Assembly: GCF_030161115.1 (NCBI RefSeq) | Contig: NZ_BSPQ01000002.1 | Coordinates: forward strand, 342,318-406,317 | Origin: Psychromonas marina | GTDB taxonomy: Bacteria; Pseudomonadota; Gammaproteobacteria; Enterobacterales; Psychromonadaceae | Length of the DNA: 64,000 nucleotides | Direction: 5' to 3' | In this document: one piece after another, positions 8,771 through 18,319 of the stretch | Layout: each line of letters begins with the position of its first letter | Position numbering within the stretch: position 1 is the first letter of the stretch | Notes under the pieces: generated by a model | The model's database searches: none | Seen by the model: only the letters and a program-made list of their open reading frames with translations | Told to the model about the DNA's origin: nothing | Translations under genes and position numbers: made by a program

Positions 8771-10663
8771 ATGTTAGATAAAATGCGCGAAGGCTCACAA
8801 GGAATCGCAGCTAAAATAATATTAGTTGTGATTATCTTATCGTTTGCTTTAGCTGGTGTGAGTAGTTATTTAGGTGGAAGCAATGTCGCGGTTGCTGTTT
8901 TAGTGAATGACCAAGAAATAAGCCAAGCAAGTGTTGAACAAGCTTATCAAAATCAACGTGCGAGCTTACAACAGCAATATGGTGAGCAGTTCGAAATGTT
9001 AGCATCAAACCCTAACTTTGCTCAGCAAGTGCGTGCACAAGCAACGCAAGGCCTAATTACAGATGCATTAATAGCACAAGCTATCGATGAGATGGGATTA
9101 CGTGTTGGTGATGAGCAAGTTAAAGATGAAATTCGTAATATGCAAGAGTTTCAAGTTGACGGTAAATTCAACAACGATCAATATTTAGCATTATTACGCC
9201 GTGCAAGTTATACCCCAGCACAATTTAGCCAAAGCTTAAAAAGTGATTTAGCACGTCGTCAACTGCTACAAATGTTAGTGGGTAGTGAATTTGTACTGCC
9301 AACGGAAGTTGACATCGCAAATCAATTACAAGCACAACAGCGTGTTGCAAAAGTACTGATGGTGAACAGTGCTGACTTTGAAAATAGTGATGCAGTGACA
9401 GAAGAACAGATCAATAGCTATTATGAAAGTAACAGTGATCTCTTCAAAGCACTTGAACAAGTGAGTGTAAGTTACGTGTTGTTAGATGCTGATGACTTAA
9501 CTGATCAAGTTTCAGTGTCAGAAGATGAAATCGAAGCTTATTATGAGAATCATCATTCTGATTATCAACGTGCTGAGCGCCGTAAAGTTGCCCATATTTT
9601 AGTACAAGGTGTTTCTGAAGAATCAAAACAAAAAGCACAAACACTATTGAATGAAATTAATGATGGTGCTGATTTCTCTAAACTTGCTGCTGAGAATTCT
9701 GATGATACTTTCTCTGCCGCTAATAATGGTGAACTTGATTGGTTTGAAGCTGGGGTAATGGATCCTGCTTTTGATAAAGCTTCTTTTGCCTTAACGAAAG
9801 CTTCACCAATTTCTGAGCTTGTTGAATCTCAGTTTGGATACCATATTATTAAATTAGTGGGTATCGATGCGAGTGAAGCATTACCGCTTGATGAAGTAAA
9901 AGGGCGTGTTGAAATTGCATTACAAAAGCAAAAGACCAATGAACTTTACTTTGATCTACACCAAAAATTAAGTGAAGTTGCTTTTGAGTCACCTGATAAT
10001 CTTGAAGAAGCTGCAGGTGCTATTTCGGCACAAGTACAGCAAAGTGATTTTTTCTCTGCTGATAATGTTCCTCAAGTGTTAGATAACAGCTCTCTTTTAC
10101 AAACGGTTTTTGATCAAGATTTCCGTGATGAAGGCATGAACTCTGAGATTATTGAACTTTCAGATACTAAAGCAATTGTTGTGCGTGTTAATGATTACAA
10201 AGAAGCTGCTGTGAAACCGTTGGTTGACGTTTCAGAACAGATAAAAAATAATATTGCACTACAGAGTGCACAACAGTCGGCACGTACTTTTGCTGAAGAT
10301 ATCACTGCAAAACTTGATAATAACGAATCGATTGAAGCGGATTTAGCTGAGAAAGGGTTAGCGTTTAGTAGCGACTTAACTTTTGCTCGTTACACTCGTG
10401 ACTATGATTACCAAGTTATCCAGCAGTTATTTAAACTTGCAAAACCTGCAGAAGGACAAGTTTCTCGCCAGTTGGTGACATCAAGCACTGGTGATATCGC
10501 TGTGATTGAGCTATCAAAAGTGATTGATGCTGATGCAGTTAATGATGAAGCGAAAACACAAATTGAAACTATGTTAACGCGTTCTAGCTCTGATGAAACT
10601 TATCAATCGTTAGTGACACAATTAATGGCAAATGCAGACATTAAATATCCTGTTGCTGATTAA
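8771..10663 (+). CDS. ppiD: Periplasmic folding chaperone PpiD (SurA_N/parvulin)
   Basis: 630 residues from ATG 8771, which begins MLDKMREGSQGIAAKIILVV as in enteric PpiD; the upstream in-frame ATG at 8738 would add eleven uncharacteristic residues. One transmembrane anchor (about 13-33) is followed by a SurA-N-like chaperone region and a single parvulin domain (about 271-360, RKVAHILV to FGYHIIKLVGI). The C-terminal part is long and periplasmic. PpiD sits at the SecYEG exit and helps early folding of secreted proteins. Position after hupB matches E. coli. A strong terminator follows. Confidence 0.95.
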   Translation: MLDKMREGSQGIAAKIILVVIILSFALAGVSSYLGGSNVAVAVLVNDQEISQASVEQAYQNQRASLQQQYGEQFEMLASNPNFAQQVRAQATQGLITDALIAQAIDEMGLRVGDEQVKDEIRNMQEFQVDGKFNNDQYLALLRRASYTPAQFSQSLKSDLARRQLLQMLVGSEFVLPTEVDIANQLQAQQRVAKVLMVNSADFENSDAVTEEQINSYYESNSDLFKALEQVSVSYVLLDADDLTDQVSVSEDEIEAYYENHHSDYQRAERRKVAHILVQGVSEESKQKAQTLLNEINDGADFSKLAAENSDDTFSAANNGELDWFEAGVMDPAFDKASFALTKASPISELVESQFGYHIIKLVGIDASEALPLDEVKGRVEIALQKQKTNELYFDLHQKLSEVAFESPDNLEEAAGAISAQVQQSDFFSADNVPQVLDNSSLLQTVFDQDFRDEGMNSEIIELSDTKAIVVRVNDYKEAAVKPLVDVSEQIKNNIALQSAQQSARTFAEDITAKLDNNESIEADLAEKGLAFSSDLTFARYTRDYDYQVIQQLFKLAKPAEGQVSRQLVTSSTGDIAVIELSKVIDADAVNDEAKTQIETMLTRSSSDETYQSLVTQLMANADIKYPVAD

Positions 10664-10691
10664 TCGCTAATATATTACTGAACCTCTTAAG

Positions 10692-10715
10692 GCGACCCTC
10701 GGGTCGCTTTTTTTT
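10692..10715 (+). terminator. Rho-independent terminator after ppiD
   Basis: GCGACCC (10692-10698) and GGGTCGC (10701-10707) form a perfect stem followed by eight T residues. Confidence 0.93.
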
Positions 10716-10774
10716 ATCTAAAAAGCCGGCTTGTTAAATCGTTTTCATGAAGACTTGCTCATTATTGCCGGTTA

Positions 10775-10936
10775 ATACCAATTACAGTAAATAGCTGATC
10801 TATTTTACTAGTTAAAACAACTTACTTCTGCGTTGTAAGTTTCGCAAAGGGAACAACCATTTGCGTCAACTTACGCCTTGAATTAAGCCGATTTTCCTGC
10901 GCATAATTTAGATCACATAATTAATGTAATCGGTAT
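10775..10936. mobile_element. MITE-like element with 12-base terminal inverted repeats
   Basis: ATACCAATTACA at 10775-10786 and TGTAATCGGTAT at 10925-10936 are inverted copies with one mismatch, bounding 162 bases with no open frame. Inside are further near-palindromic parts (CAACTTAC / GTAAG type). Such ATACCAATTACA-ended elements recur in marine gammaproteobacteria, as I recall. It fills part of the 821-base gap between ppiD and the chemoreceptor gene. Confidence 0.6.
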
Positions 10937-11177
10937 AAATTCCTCTATAACGCGTTCTTAATTTTGTAATTAGTTAATTGCAATTGACGCCTTTTTTATA
11001 AATGAATTTTCATGCAGGAAATAAACAACAAACACTTAAAAACCTCGCCTTAATGGAAGATGTAAGTGTTAAAGTAGTGTAATTGTTATTATCTCTATCA
11101 AGCCAAATTTCTCATCACCCGTAAAATTCTTACATTTAATTCAACGTGTTTATGCACCGTAAATGAGTCATATTGCT

Positions 11178-11203
11178 AAGACGACTATCGTGTCGTCTTT
11201 TTT
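11178..11203 (+). terminator. Orphan terminator-like hairpin
   Basis: AAGACGAC (11178-11185) and GTCGTCTT (11192-11199) form an eight-pair stem with a TATCGT loop and a T-run. No gene on the plus strand ends nearby; the bases 10937-11177 hold no convincing open frame. It may end a small RNA. The rest of the gap up to 11484 is AT-rich and shows nothing else I can name. Confidence 0.65.
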
Positions 11204-11484
11204 ATGTACTGACATTTTCCTAAATCCTTAGCAAAATAAAGGTTTTTTATTATTATCTACATTTTCCGCTTACATTTTGTTACAAAAAGGTTATTATCCT
11301 GCTTTATGAATATTGTACAAATCCATGACAACTAATTAATAAATAACACTTTAATTTCTCATTAATTGTTTTTATGAAACCTTAATAAGTAGTGTTATTT
11401 TAACTAGCTTTAACGATGGAAAGAGTACGAACAGTATAATTTAGTTTTAAATTACCTTGATAGGTAATCACTTTAGGAAAGTAG

Positions 11485-13365
11485 ATGAAAGTTGCAGTAA
11501 AAGTAGTTTTGGGAACATCGTTGGTATTAGTATTGGCTATCAGCATGCTTTCATTTTTTCAATATCGAGAGATGACAGACAATTTACGCCAACACTCAAG
11601 TCATTCAATCGAAGAGTCAAGTGATGCTCTAGCACAACAAGTAACAAATTGGTTAAATAGCAAGATTGAGGTTATTGATTTAATTTCACAGAACCTTGAT
11701 AACAATACAAGTCGTTCAAATATACAAAATACATTTAATGCTCCGGTATTAAAAGATCAATTTATCCTGCTATTTGGTGGCTTAGAAACCGATGGTATTG
11801 CTATATCAAACGATCCCACTTGGGATAGCACGGGTTGGGATGCACGCACAAGACCTTGGTATCATGTTGCCGAGACCTCTCATCGAGCGACTATCACTGA
11901 ACCCTATACTGACCCTGTAACTGATGAGATTATTATTTCAGTGGTTGCTCCACTTACCGATGGTGGTCAATTCAAAGGTGCTTTTGGTGGTGATCTTAGT
12001 TTAAAAGTAGTGTCAGATGCACTCAATACACTTACTTTTGATGATGCGGGTTATGCATTCTTATTAGCAAAAGATGGCAACATTATTAGCCACCCCAAGA
12101 TTGAGAACAATAATAAAAATTACAATCAATTGTTTGCTGGCGTTAGCCCCTCAATGAATAAACAAGTACAAGAGATCCAGGTTGATGGTGAAACGCTGTG
12201 GGTTAGTTTTACAGCGCTCAAAGATTTGCGTGGCATGGATTGGTATATTGGTGTTGTTGTTCAAGAAAGTATTGTCATGGCAGACGCTAATGCAATGGGC
12301 TTTAAAAATGTAATTGGCGGAATATTAAGTGTTTTAATCAGTATTGTATTGTTAGGTGCAATGATGAAGAAAATTTTACAACCAATTGGTTGCTTAGCAG
12401 CATCACTCACCGAAATAAATAGTGGTAACGGTGATTTAACTAAGCGTTTACCTATTACATCAACCGATGAGTTTGGGGATGTTGCACGACAATTTAATGT
12501 TTTTATTGCTAATTTACAGGGCACGATCACTAATGTGAAAAAACTTGCCTCTGACGTTTATCAAAGTAATGAGAACGTCAGTAATGAATCTGAAAAGGCA
12601 TCATCTGAACTAGTTCAACAACTTTCTGAATTAGATCAGCTTGCAACTGCAATGAATGAGATGGCTTCGAGTGCTGTTGAGGTTGCCAATAATGCGCAAG
12701 TTGCAGCTCAATCAGCAACGACTGCTGGTCAAGAAACAGCTACTGGTGTTGCCATCGTCTCTAATGCGACGGATTCAATTAATAATTTAGCCGTTCAAAT
12801 GGAGACAGCCGTCGAATCTGTTGTTGAGTTAGCTAACTTTAGTAATAATATCGAATCAATATTAACGGTCATTACTGCAATTGCTGAGCAAACGAATCTA
12901 CTCGCGCTTAATGCTGCCATTGAAGCCGCACGAGCAGGAGAGTCTGGTCGTGGTTTTGCTGTCGTTGCCGATGAAGTTCGCTCGTTAGCATCGCGTACAC
13001 AAGAGTCGACAAGTGAAATAAAATTGATGATTGAACAGCTACAGGCTGGTGTACGCTATGCAGAGAATAACATTAAGGAGAGTAGGGAAGTCGCAATGAC
13101 AACGGCAGAAGAAGCCAGCAAAGCCAATGATGCATTAGATACCATTCGTGATGCCATTATGCAGATTAACGATATGAACCTACAAATTGCGTCTGCTGCC
13201 GAGCAGCAATCAAGAACCTCTGAAGAGATAAATCAAAATACTACTAACATTCGAGATATCAGCCAAGACGTGTCTAATGGTGCTCAACAGCAGGCACAAT
13301 ATGCGAAATTAATGAAGCAGCAAGTAAAGGAGCAGGACACACAACTAAACCAATTTAAGGTTTGA
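11485..13365 (+). CDS. Methyl-accepting chemotaxis protein with dCache sensor
   Basis: 626 residues: transmembrane helix 1 (about 5-25), periplasmic dCache domain (about 35-270), transmembrane helix 2 (about 274-296), HAMP, and the cytoplasmic signalling domain whose tip [20 protein letters not shown] lies at about 468-487. In the sensor, WDARTRPWY (118-126), Tyr141 and Asp170 match the spacing of the amino-acid-binding dCache motif known from PctA, except that the first Tyr is Trp118. An amino-acid ligand is therefore a reasonable inference. There is no C-terminal CheR-tether pentapeptide. AGGAAAGTAG precedes the ATG. Confidence 0.93.
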   Translation: MKVAVKVVLGTSLVLVLAISMLSFFQYREMTDNLRQHSSHSIEESSDALAQQVTNWLNSKIEVIDLISQNLDNNTSRSNIQNTFNAPVLKDQFILLFGGLETDGIAISNDPTWDSTGWDARTRPWYHVAETSHRATITEPYTDPVTDEIIISVVAPLTDGGQFKGAFGGDLSLKVVSDALNTLTFDDAGYAFLLAKDGNIISHPKIENNNKNYNQLFAGVSPSMNKQVQEIQVDGETLWVSFTALKDLRGMDWYIGVVVQESIVMADANAMGFKNVIGGILSVLISIVLLGAMMKKILQPIGCLAASLTEINSGNGDLTKRLPITSTDEFGDVARQFNVFIANLQGTITNVKKLASDVYQSNENVSNESEKASSELVQQLSELDQLATAMNEMASSAVEVANNAQVAAQSATTAGQETATGVAIVSNATDSINNLAVQMETAVESVVELANFSNNIESILTVITAIAEQTNLLALNAAIEAARAGESGRGFAVVADEVRSLASRTQESTSEIKLMIEQLQAGVRYAENNIKESREVAMTTAEEASKANDALDTIRDAIMQINDMNLQIASAAEQQSRTSEEINQNTTNIRDISQDVSNGAQQQAQYAKLMKQQVKEQDTQLNQFKV

Positions 13366-13403
13366 TCAATCGAAGACATTAGCCATCGATTAGCAGTCCA
13401 TTA

Positions 13404-13427
13404 ACAGGGGCTATATTTAGCTCCTGT
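13404..13427 (+). terminator. Terminator-like hairpin after the chemoreceptor gene
   Basis: ACAGGGGCTA (13404-13413) pairs with TAGCTCCTGT (13418-13427) over ten positions with one G-U pair and a TATT loop. The following tract ATCTCCTTT is only partly T-rich. Confidence 0.6.
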
Positions 13428-13578
13428 ATCTCCTTTGTAACATTAACTTACGTTCATATTGTCACGGGGTAAGTTAGCTATTATTCCGTGCTTTCATAGT
13501 TGCTAAGCTGCCAACCTTCAACTACATTTTATATTTCTGAATCATTTTCCTAATTTATCATTATGTAAAGGAATAATA

Positions 13579-14925
13579 ATGTCATATTTAACAAATATTG
13601 CTTCCACTATACTTTTGAGTTTTGTTATCGCAACCCCCTCCATAGCACAACAGAAAGTACCGGTTAACAGCATACTTTTTACTCACGCCAATATATTTGA
13701 TGGTGTAAATGAGGCACTTGCTAAAGATATGAGTGTTTTAGTTGAGGGTAATAAAATAACTAAAATAGCAGCAACTATTGAAGCGCCAACAGGCAGCACA
13801 GTTATTGATGCAAAAGGAAAAGTATTAATGCCAGGGTTAATTGATGTGCATTGGCATACCTATTATGCGAATACGACACCCAGTGTGCTGATGACGGGAG
13901 ATATGTCTGAAGTTGCTATTGCTGGTTTATTAGGTGCAGAGAAAACACTGATGCGTGGCTTTACGACGGTACGTGATATTGGTGGTAATTCATTTGCAGT
14001 CAAAAAATTTGCTGATGCTGGAACAGTGCCCGGACCACGTATGTTTGTTTCAGGTCCTCCATTGAGCCAGACGGGTGGTCATTTTGATTTTGGTGCCTAT
14101 AGTGATGCGCCATCGAGTCCTGGAGATTCATTACCTTACTGGGAGCGTGTTGGTCTGCTAGCAATTGCTGATGGTGTGCCTGAAGTGACTAAACGTAGTA
14201 GAGAAATATTGCGCATGGGCGCGACACAAATCAAGATAGCAGGTGGTGGTGGGGTAAGCTCCATTTATGATCCATTAGATGTTCAGGAGTTTACTTTTGA
14301 AGAGATAAAAGCGATCGTTGAGGTTGCGGAGACTTGGAATACTTATGTCGCAGCACATATCTTTACTGATAAATCTATTCAGAATGCGATCAAAGCGGGT
14401 GTGAAATCAATTGAACACGGCAATTTGATTATGGATAAAAAAACCCTTCAAATGATGAAAGATAATGATGTTTGGTTAAGTGCTCAACCTCTACTTAATG
14501 ATGAAGATGCATTAGTGTTCAATAACCCTATTAGTACCCAAAAGTGGCTGGATGTGACGGATGGAACAAGTAGAAATTATGCGCTAGCCAAAAAAATGGG
14601 TGTTAAAATTGCCTTTGGTACTGACATGTTATTTGACCCCATTGCTGCAGGGAAACAAGGGAAAATGGTGACTAAGCTGAAAAAGTGGTTTACCCCTTAT
14701 GAAGCACTTAAAATGGTGACCTCTACTAATGCTGAGTTATTGATGCTGAGTGGTCCACGTAATCCTTATCAGGAAGGGCCACTTGGAGTGATAAAAGAGG
14801 GGGCTTACGCTGATCTTATTTTAGTTAATGGTAACCCACTTCAAGATCTTGACTTAATTGGAGATGCTGAAAATAATTTTTCTATCATCATGAAAGACGG
14901 AAAAATCTATAAGAACATGCAATAA
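13579..14925 (+). CDS. Secreted amidohydrolase (imidazolonepropionase-like)
   Basis: 448 residues with an N-terminal signal peptide ending near TPSIAQQ (about residue 24). Metal-binding features of the amidohydrolase superfamily are present: His91 and His93 in GLIDVHWHTYY, a likely bridging Lys in QIKIAGGGGVSS, His in AAHIFTD, His in SIEHG and Asp in FGTDM. This resembles the COG1228 group, which includes secreted Xaa-Pro or aryl-dipeptide hydrolases. Substrate is not predictable. It is monocistronic, with AAAGGAATAATA upstream and a long hairpin downstream. Confidence 0.85.
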   Translation: MSYLTNIASTILLSFVIATPSIAQQKVPVNSILFTHANIFDGVNEALAKDMSVLVEGNKITKIAATIEAPTGSTVIDAKGKVLMPGLIDVHWHTYYANTTPSVLMTGDMSEVAIAGLLGAEKTLMRGFTTVRDIGGNSFAVKKFADAGTVPGPRMFVSGPPLSQTGGHFDFGAYSDAPSSPGDSLPYWERVGLLAIADGVPEVTKRSREILRMGATQIKIAGGGGVSSIYDPLDVQEFTFEEIKAIVEVAETWNTYVAAHIFTDKSIQNAIKAGVKSIEHGNLIMDKKTLQMMKDNDVWLSAQPLLNDEDALVFNNPISTQKWLDVTDGTSRNYALAKKMGVKIAFGTDMLFDPIAAGKQGKMVTKLKKWFTPYEALKMVTSTNAELLMLSGPRNPYQEGPLGVIKEGAYADLILVNGNPLQDLDLIGDAENNFSIIMKDGKIYKNMQ

Positions 14926-14947
14926 GTATCTTGTACATGAATCATAC

Positions 14948-14987
14948 AAAGTTAACGCTAACAGTTGTCATTTTTAGCGTTAACTTT
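14948..14987 (+). terminator. Terminator after the amidohydrolase gene
   Basis: AAAGTTAACGCTAA (14948-14961) is exactly complementary to TTAGCGTTAACTTT (14974-14987), a 14-pair stem with a 12-base loop. The flanking A and T tracts would allow function on either strand. Confidence 0.8.
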
Positions 14988-15173
14988 CTAACATGTAACA
15001 CACAGATATAGCCCTCTTTTTACAAAAAATTAATGCATTAATACCTCGCCTTAGATCATCTCCATGATTATTTTTTCTCTTTGTTCTGCATTGTTGATTT
15101 TGCCTATTTAAAGTCGGGGATATAACCGTTAAAGCTTGTGATATAATTGTTTAATTTTCAATTTGAGGCAGGT

Positions 15174-15452
15174 ATGGCAAGAACAGCAGCAGCACTACAC
15201 ATTTTAGTAAAACATAAAGAACAAGCGGATGATATTTTAGCGCAGCTAAAAAAAGGCGCAAAATTCCAAGCACTTGCTAAGAAATATTCAAGTTGCCCAT
15301 CGGGTAAAAAAGGCGGTGATTTAGGTGAGTTCAAAAAAGGACAGATGGTACCTGCATTTGATAAAGCCTGTTTTACCGGTGAGATTCTTACCCCTATGTT
15401 AGTGAAAACTAAACATGGCTGGCATGTGTTGAAGGTACTGTACCGTACCTAG
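15174..15452 (+). CDS. ppiC: Peptidyl-prolyl cis-trans isomerase C (parvulin)
   Basis: 92 residues from ATG 15174, which has GAGGCAGG just upstream and gives [17 protein letters not shown], matching the start of enteric PpiC. A longer in-frame start at 15147 is less likely. The whole protein is one parvulin domain ([28 protein letters not shown], and [12 protein letters not shown] at the end). It has no signal peptide and acts in the cytoplasm. A second parvulin in the window is PpiD. Confidence 0.97.
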   Translation: MARTAAALHILVKHKEQADDILAQLKKGAKFQALAKKYSSCPSGKKGGDLGEFKKGQMVPAFDKACFTGEILTPMLVKTKHGWHVLKVLYRT

Positions 15453-15497
15453 TTACTTTATTCTCTCACACCACTATCTTATTTTAAGGGGGCAACG

Positions 15498-15851
15498 ATG
15501 AATAAAATTATTTTAACAACCAGTGCGTTATTTCTGTTTTTTAATGTTCATTACGCATTGGCAGAAGCTATCACTCGGGATCAGGCTGTGCAGATGATGG
15601 CTGAATGTGAAACCTTTCGAGTACAAAAAATAGCCCCGCTTAAAGCAAAAGAAATAGATAGGTGTGTTGAAAAAGGGAAAGAACTTGCAAGTTGTGAGCG
15701 CTTTTATAATGATTTTGGTGAAACCTATATCGCAGCGAACGGGTACCAGCAGATAGGCATGTTTTGGGATGCACCAATCTGCAAACAAGCGCTTGATCTA
15801 GAAAAATACTTTGGGCTTTATCCTGGTAAAGAAAGCTTTAATGCATGGTAA
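15498..15851 (+). CDS. Small secreted protein with four cysteines, unknown function
   Basis: 117 residues. The N-terminus MNKIILTTSALFLFFNVHYALA is a classical signal peptide, giving a mature periplasmic protein of about 95 residues. The mature part has four Cys (in AECE, DRCV, ASCE and PICK), suited to two disulfides. AAGGGGGCAACG precedes the ATG. It lies between ppiC and sfsA on the same strand with short gaps. I do not recognise the family. Confidence 0.7.
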   Translation: MNKIILTTSALFLFFNVHYALAEAITRDQAVQMMAECETFRVQKIAPLKAKEIDRCVEKGKELASCERFYNDFGETYIAANGYQQIGMFWDAPICKQALDLEKYFGLYPGKESFNAW

Positions 15852-15883
15852 CCTAGAAATAATTTAATGAAGATACTGATTTA

Positions 15884-16564
15884 ATGTTTAAAAACCTACA
15901 AAAAGCGACGTTAATAAAGCGCTATAAACGATTTTTAGCGGACGTACGTTTAGATAATGGTGAAACACTAACCATCTATTGTCCTAATACGGGCGCGATG
16001 ACTGGCTGTGCTGAACCGGGAGATGAGGTCTATTTTAGTAAATCCGATAACCTTAAGCGTAAGTATCAGTTTACTTGGGAGTTAACTCATACTAAAACAG
16101 GACATTGGATCTGTATCCATTCTCAACTCGCTAATAAGATGGTTGCAGAGGCACTTGAAGCGCAACAGATACCGGCATTATTAGGTTACGAAACAGTTAA
16201 AGCGGAAGTGAAGTATGGCAGTGAAAATAGCCGTATCGATTTTTTATTAACAGCTGTGGATCAACCAGATTGTTATGTTGAGGTAAAAAGTTGTACCCTA
16301 TTGGATGAATCTTTTGCAGCGGGGCAAGGCTTTTTCCCTGATACAACTTCAGTACGTGGGCAAAAGCATCTGCGAGAGTTGATGGAGATGAAAGCGCTTG
16401 GCTTTCGGGCTGTATTGGTTTTTGCTGTATTACATTCGGGTATTCGCAGCGTGAAAGCTGCTGCCCATATCGATAAAAAGTATGCGTCATTATTTGAACA
16501 GGCGAAACAGGCGGGTGTTGAAGTTATCTGCTATCACGCACCTCTTAATACTCCAGAAACGTAG
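15884..16564 (+). CDS. sfsA: Sugar fermentation stimulation protein homologue SfsA
   Basis: 226 residues. Family features include [24 protein letters not shown], the core [20 protein letters not shown] with the nuclease-like D-(E)xK pattern, [17 protein letters not shown] and the late block FAVLHSG. SfsA was described as a regulator of maltose metabolism genes in E. coli; its fold suggests nucleic-acid binding or cleavage. The length is usual. The start is 32 bases after the small secreted protein, so they may be co-transcribed. Confidence 0.93.
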   Translation: MFKNLQKATLIKRYKRFLADVRLDNGETLTIYCPNTGAMTGCAEPGDEVYFSKSDNLKRKYQFTWELTHTKTGHWICIHSQLANKMVAEALEAQQIPALLGYETVKAEVKYGSENSRIDFLLTAVDQPDCYVEVKSCTLLDESFAAGQGFFPDTTSVRGQKHLRELMEMKALGFRAVLVFAVLHSGIRSVKAAAHIDKKYASLFEQAKQAGVEVICYHAPLNTPET

Positions 16565-16588
16565 CATTTTTTAATAAGGTCATTAATT

Positions 16589-17008
16589 ATGGTTTATGTT
16601 ATTGCTCAGTTTTTATTATTAGCGTGCTTAGCATGGCCCATCGCAACACTGCATTTTTCTATTTTAGGTATTGTACTTATTGTTAGCGGTACGTTGGTTG
16701 CGATGCTGGCGTTACTCGCCAATCGACCGGGTAATTTTAACGTACGCCCAATACCTAAAACCAATGGCGAGTTAATCACAACGGGCATCTATTACTATGT
16801 CCGCCACCCGATGTATTGCTCTCTATTTTTTATTGGTTTAGGTGTGGTGTTTTGTCAGTTTAGTCTGTGGAAACTCGTAGCTTGGATTTTATTGGTAGTT
16901 ACGCTTGCACTAAAAGCTCGATTTGAGGAGAGAGCATTAGTGCTTATCTATAGTGATTATAAAACCTATCAGAAAACCACCAAGGCTTTTATTCCTTTGC
17001 TTTGGTAA
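16589..17008 (+). CDS. Membrane isoprenylcysteine-type carboxyl methyltransferase (ICMT/PEMT-like)
   Basis: 139 residues with about four hydrophobic helices. The segment NGELITTGIYYYVRHPMYCS is the hallmark YxxxRHPxY of this family, and the C-terminal KARFEERALVLIYSDYKTYQ carries the conserved Glu pair for S-adenosylmethionine binding. Substrates of bacterial members are mostly unknown lipids or peptides. It begins 24 bases after sfsA and converges on serA. Confidence 0.85.
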   Translation: MVYVIAQFLLLACLAWPIATLHFSILGIVLIVSGTLVAMLALLANRPGNFNVRPIPKTNGELITTGIYYYVRHPMYCSLFFIGLGVVFCQFSLWKLVAWILLVVTLALKARFEERALVLIYSDYKTYQKTTKAFIPLLW

Positions 17009-17054
17009 TATCGACCTCTTACTCACACGCCTGTTAGCAAGAGGGAAGTTCTCG

Positions 17055-18224
17055 TTACACGCTACGTACATGAAAAACATGTTCAACGGCAGATAGTTGC
17101 TCAACTAAGTCGAGTGTTGGTTGCTGTTCAACATCGACAATTGTGTAAGCAATGTCATCTCGGCTTTTATTGACCATATCTAATACGTTAATGTTCAATT
17201 CAGCCAAGAGGGTTAATACGGTGCCTAATACCTTAGGTACGTTGTCATTCGCAAAGGTTAGTCGATACCCTGAGGTACGCTCCATTGAGATAGTTGGAAA
17301 GTTAACCGAGTTAACGATGTTGCCGTTCTCAAGGAAATCAACCAGCTGTTTTGCTCCCATCACCGAACAATTCTCTTCTGCTTCAACCGTGCTTGCACCT
17401 AAGTGTGGAAATAAAATGACTTTGTCGTGCTTTATTAATGCTTCACTTGGGAAGTCAGCAATGTAAGCACTTATTTTTCCTGTGTCTAAGGCGGCAATAA
17501 TATCGCTTTCGTTGACTAATTCACCACGCGCTAAGTTAATAATTTTCGCGCCATCTTTGGTTGCTGATAACGCTTCTTCATTAATAAAACCCGTTGTTGC
17601 AGGAATCGCAGGGACATGCAGTGTGATGTAATCAGAGCGCGCTAATAATGAGTTTAAATTCTCCGCGCGGCTTACTCTTGATGATAATTGCCATGCTGCT
17701 TCAACACTTAATTTAGGATCATAACCAATTACATTCATGCCTAAGTCTAAAGCGAGATTAGCAATCTTGGCGCCGATAGCACCTAAACCGACTACGCCTA
17801 AGGTTTTACCGCTAAGTTCAGAACCTCCATATTGTTTTTTACCTAATTCTACTTTTTTATGCAGCTCAGCTTTATCGGTTTCATTCACTAATCCGTTAAC
17901 GTAACTCATACTTTGCGTAATACCGCGGGAACCTAATAATAAGCTCGCAATGACAAGCTCTTTTACCGCATTTGCATTGGCACCTGGTGTATTAAAAACC
18001 ACGATTCCTTGCGGTGTATATTGTTTAACAGGAATGTTGTTCACACCAGCTCCTGCACGTGCCACCGCTAATACGGATTCAGGTAGAGGTTCATCATGCA
18101 ACTTATGACTGCGTAATAAAATAGCATCAGGTGCTTCAGTGCTTGATGAGACTTGATAGTTGTCGGTTGCAAAAATGCTTAAGCCTTTTTCGGCGATGTT
18201 ATTGTAAGTTCTAATTTTTTTCAT
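17055..18224 (-). CDS. serA: D-3-phosphoglycerate dehydrogenase (short ACT type)
   Basis: 389 residues from ATG 18224 (MKKIRTYNNIAEKGL); an in-frame ATG seven codons upstream (18245) is possible. It has a catalytic domain with TPGANANAVKELVI, a Rossmann fold with GVVGLGAIGAKIANLALDLG, the active-site Arg in INLARGEL and His in LFPHLGAST, and a C-terminal ACT domain (about 320-389) expected to sense serine. The N-terminus and size differ from E. coli SerA (410 residues). It follows serC on the same strand, so the two make the first two steps of serine synthesis together. Confidence 0.93.
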   Translation of the reverse strand: MKKIRTYNNIAEKGLSIFATDNYQVSSSTEAPDAILLRSHKLHDEPLPESVLAVARAGAGVNNIPVKQYTPQGIVVFNTPGANANAVKELVIASLLLGSRGITQSMSYVNGLVNETDKAELHKKVELGKKQYGGSELSGKTLGVVGLGAIGAKIANLALDLGMNVIGYDPKLSVEAAWQLSSRVSRAENLNSLLARSDYITLHVPAIPATTGFINEEALSATKDGAKIINLARGELVNESDIIAALDTGKISAYIADFPSEALIKHDKVILFPHLGASTVEAEENCSVMGAKQLVDFLENGNIVNSVNFPTISMERTSGYRLTFANDNVPKVLGTVLTLLAELNINVLDMVNKSRDDIAYTIVDVEQQPTLDLVEQLSAVEHVFHVRSV

Positions 18225-18319
18225 ATTATGCTCTATTTCATCCATGCTATTGCAAAATAGGGAACCGGGTTACTTGGCGGTTCAGAAAGTAATTTAACTT
18301 GATCATTTATATTGTTAAT

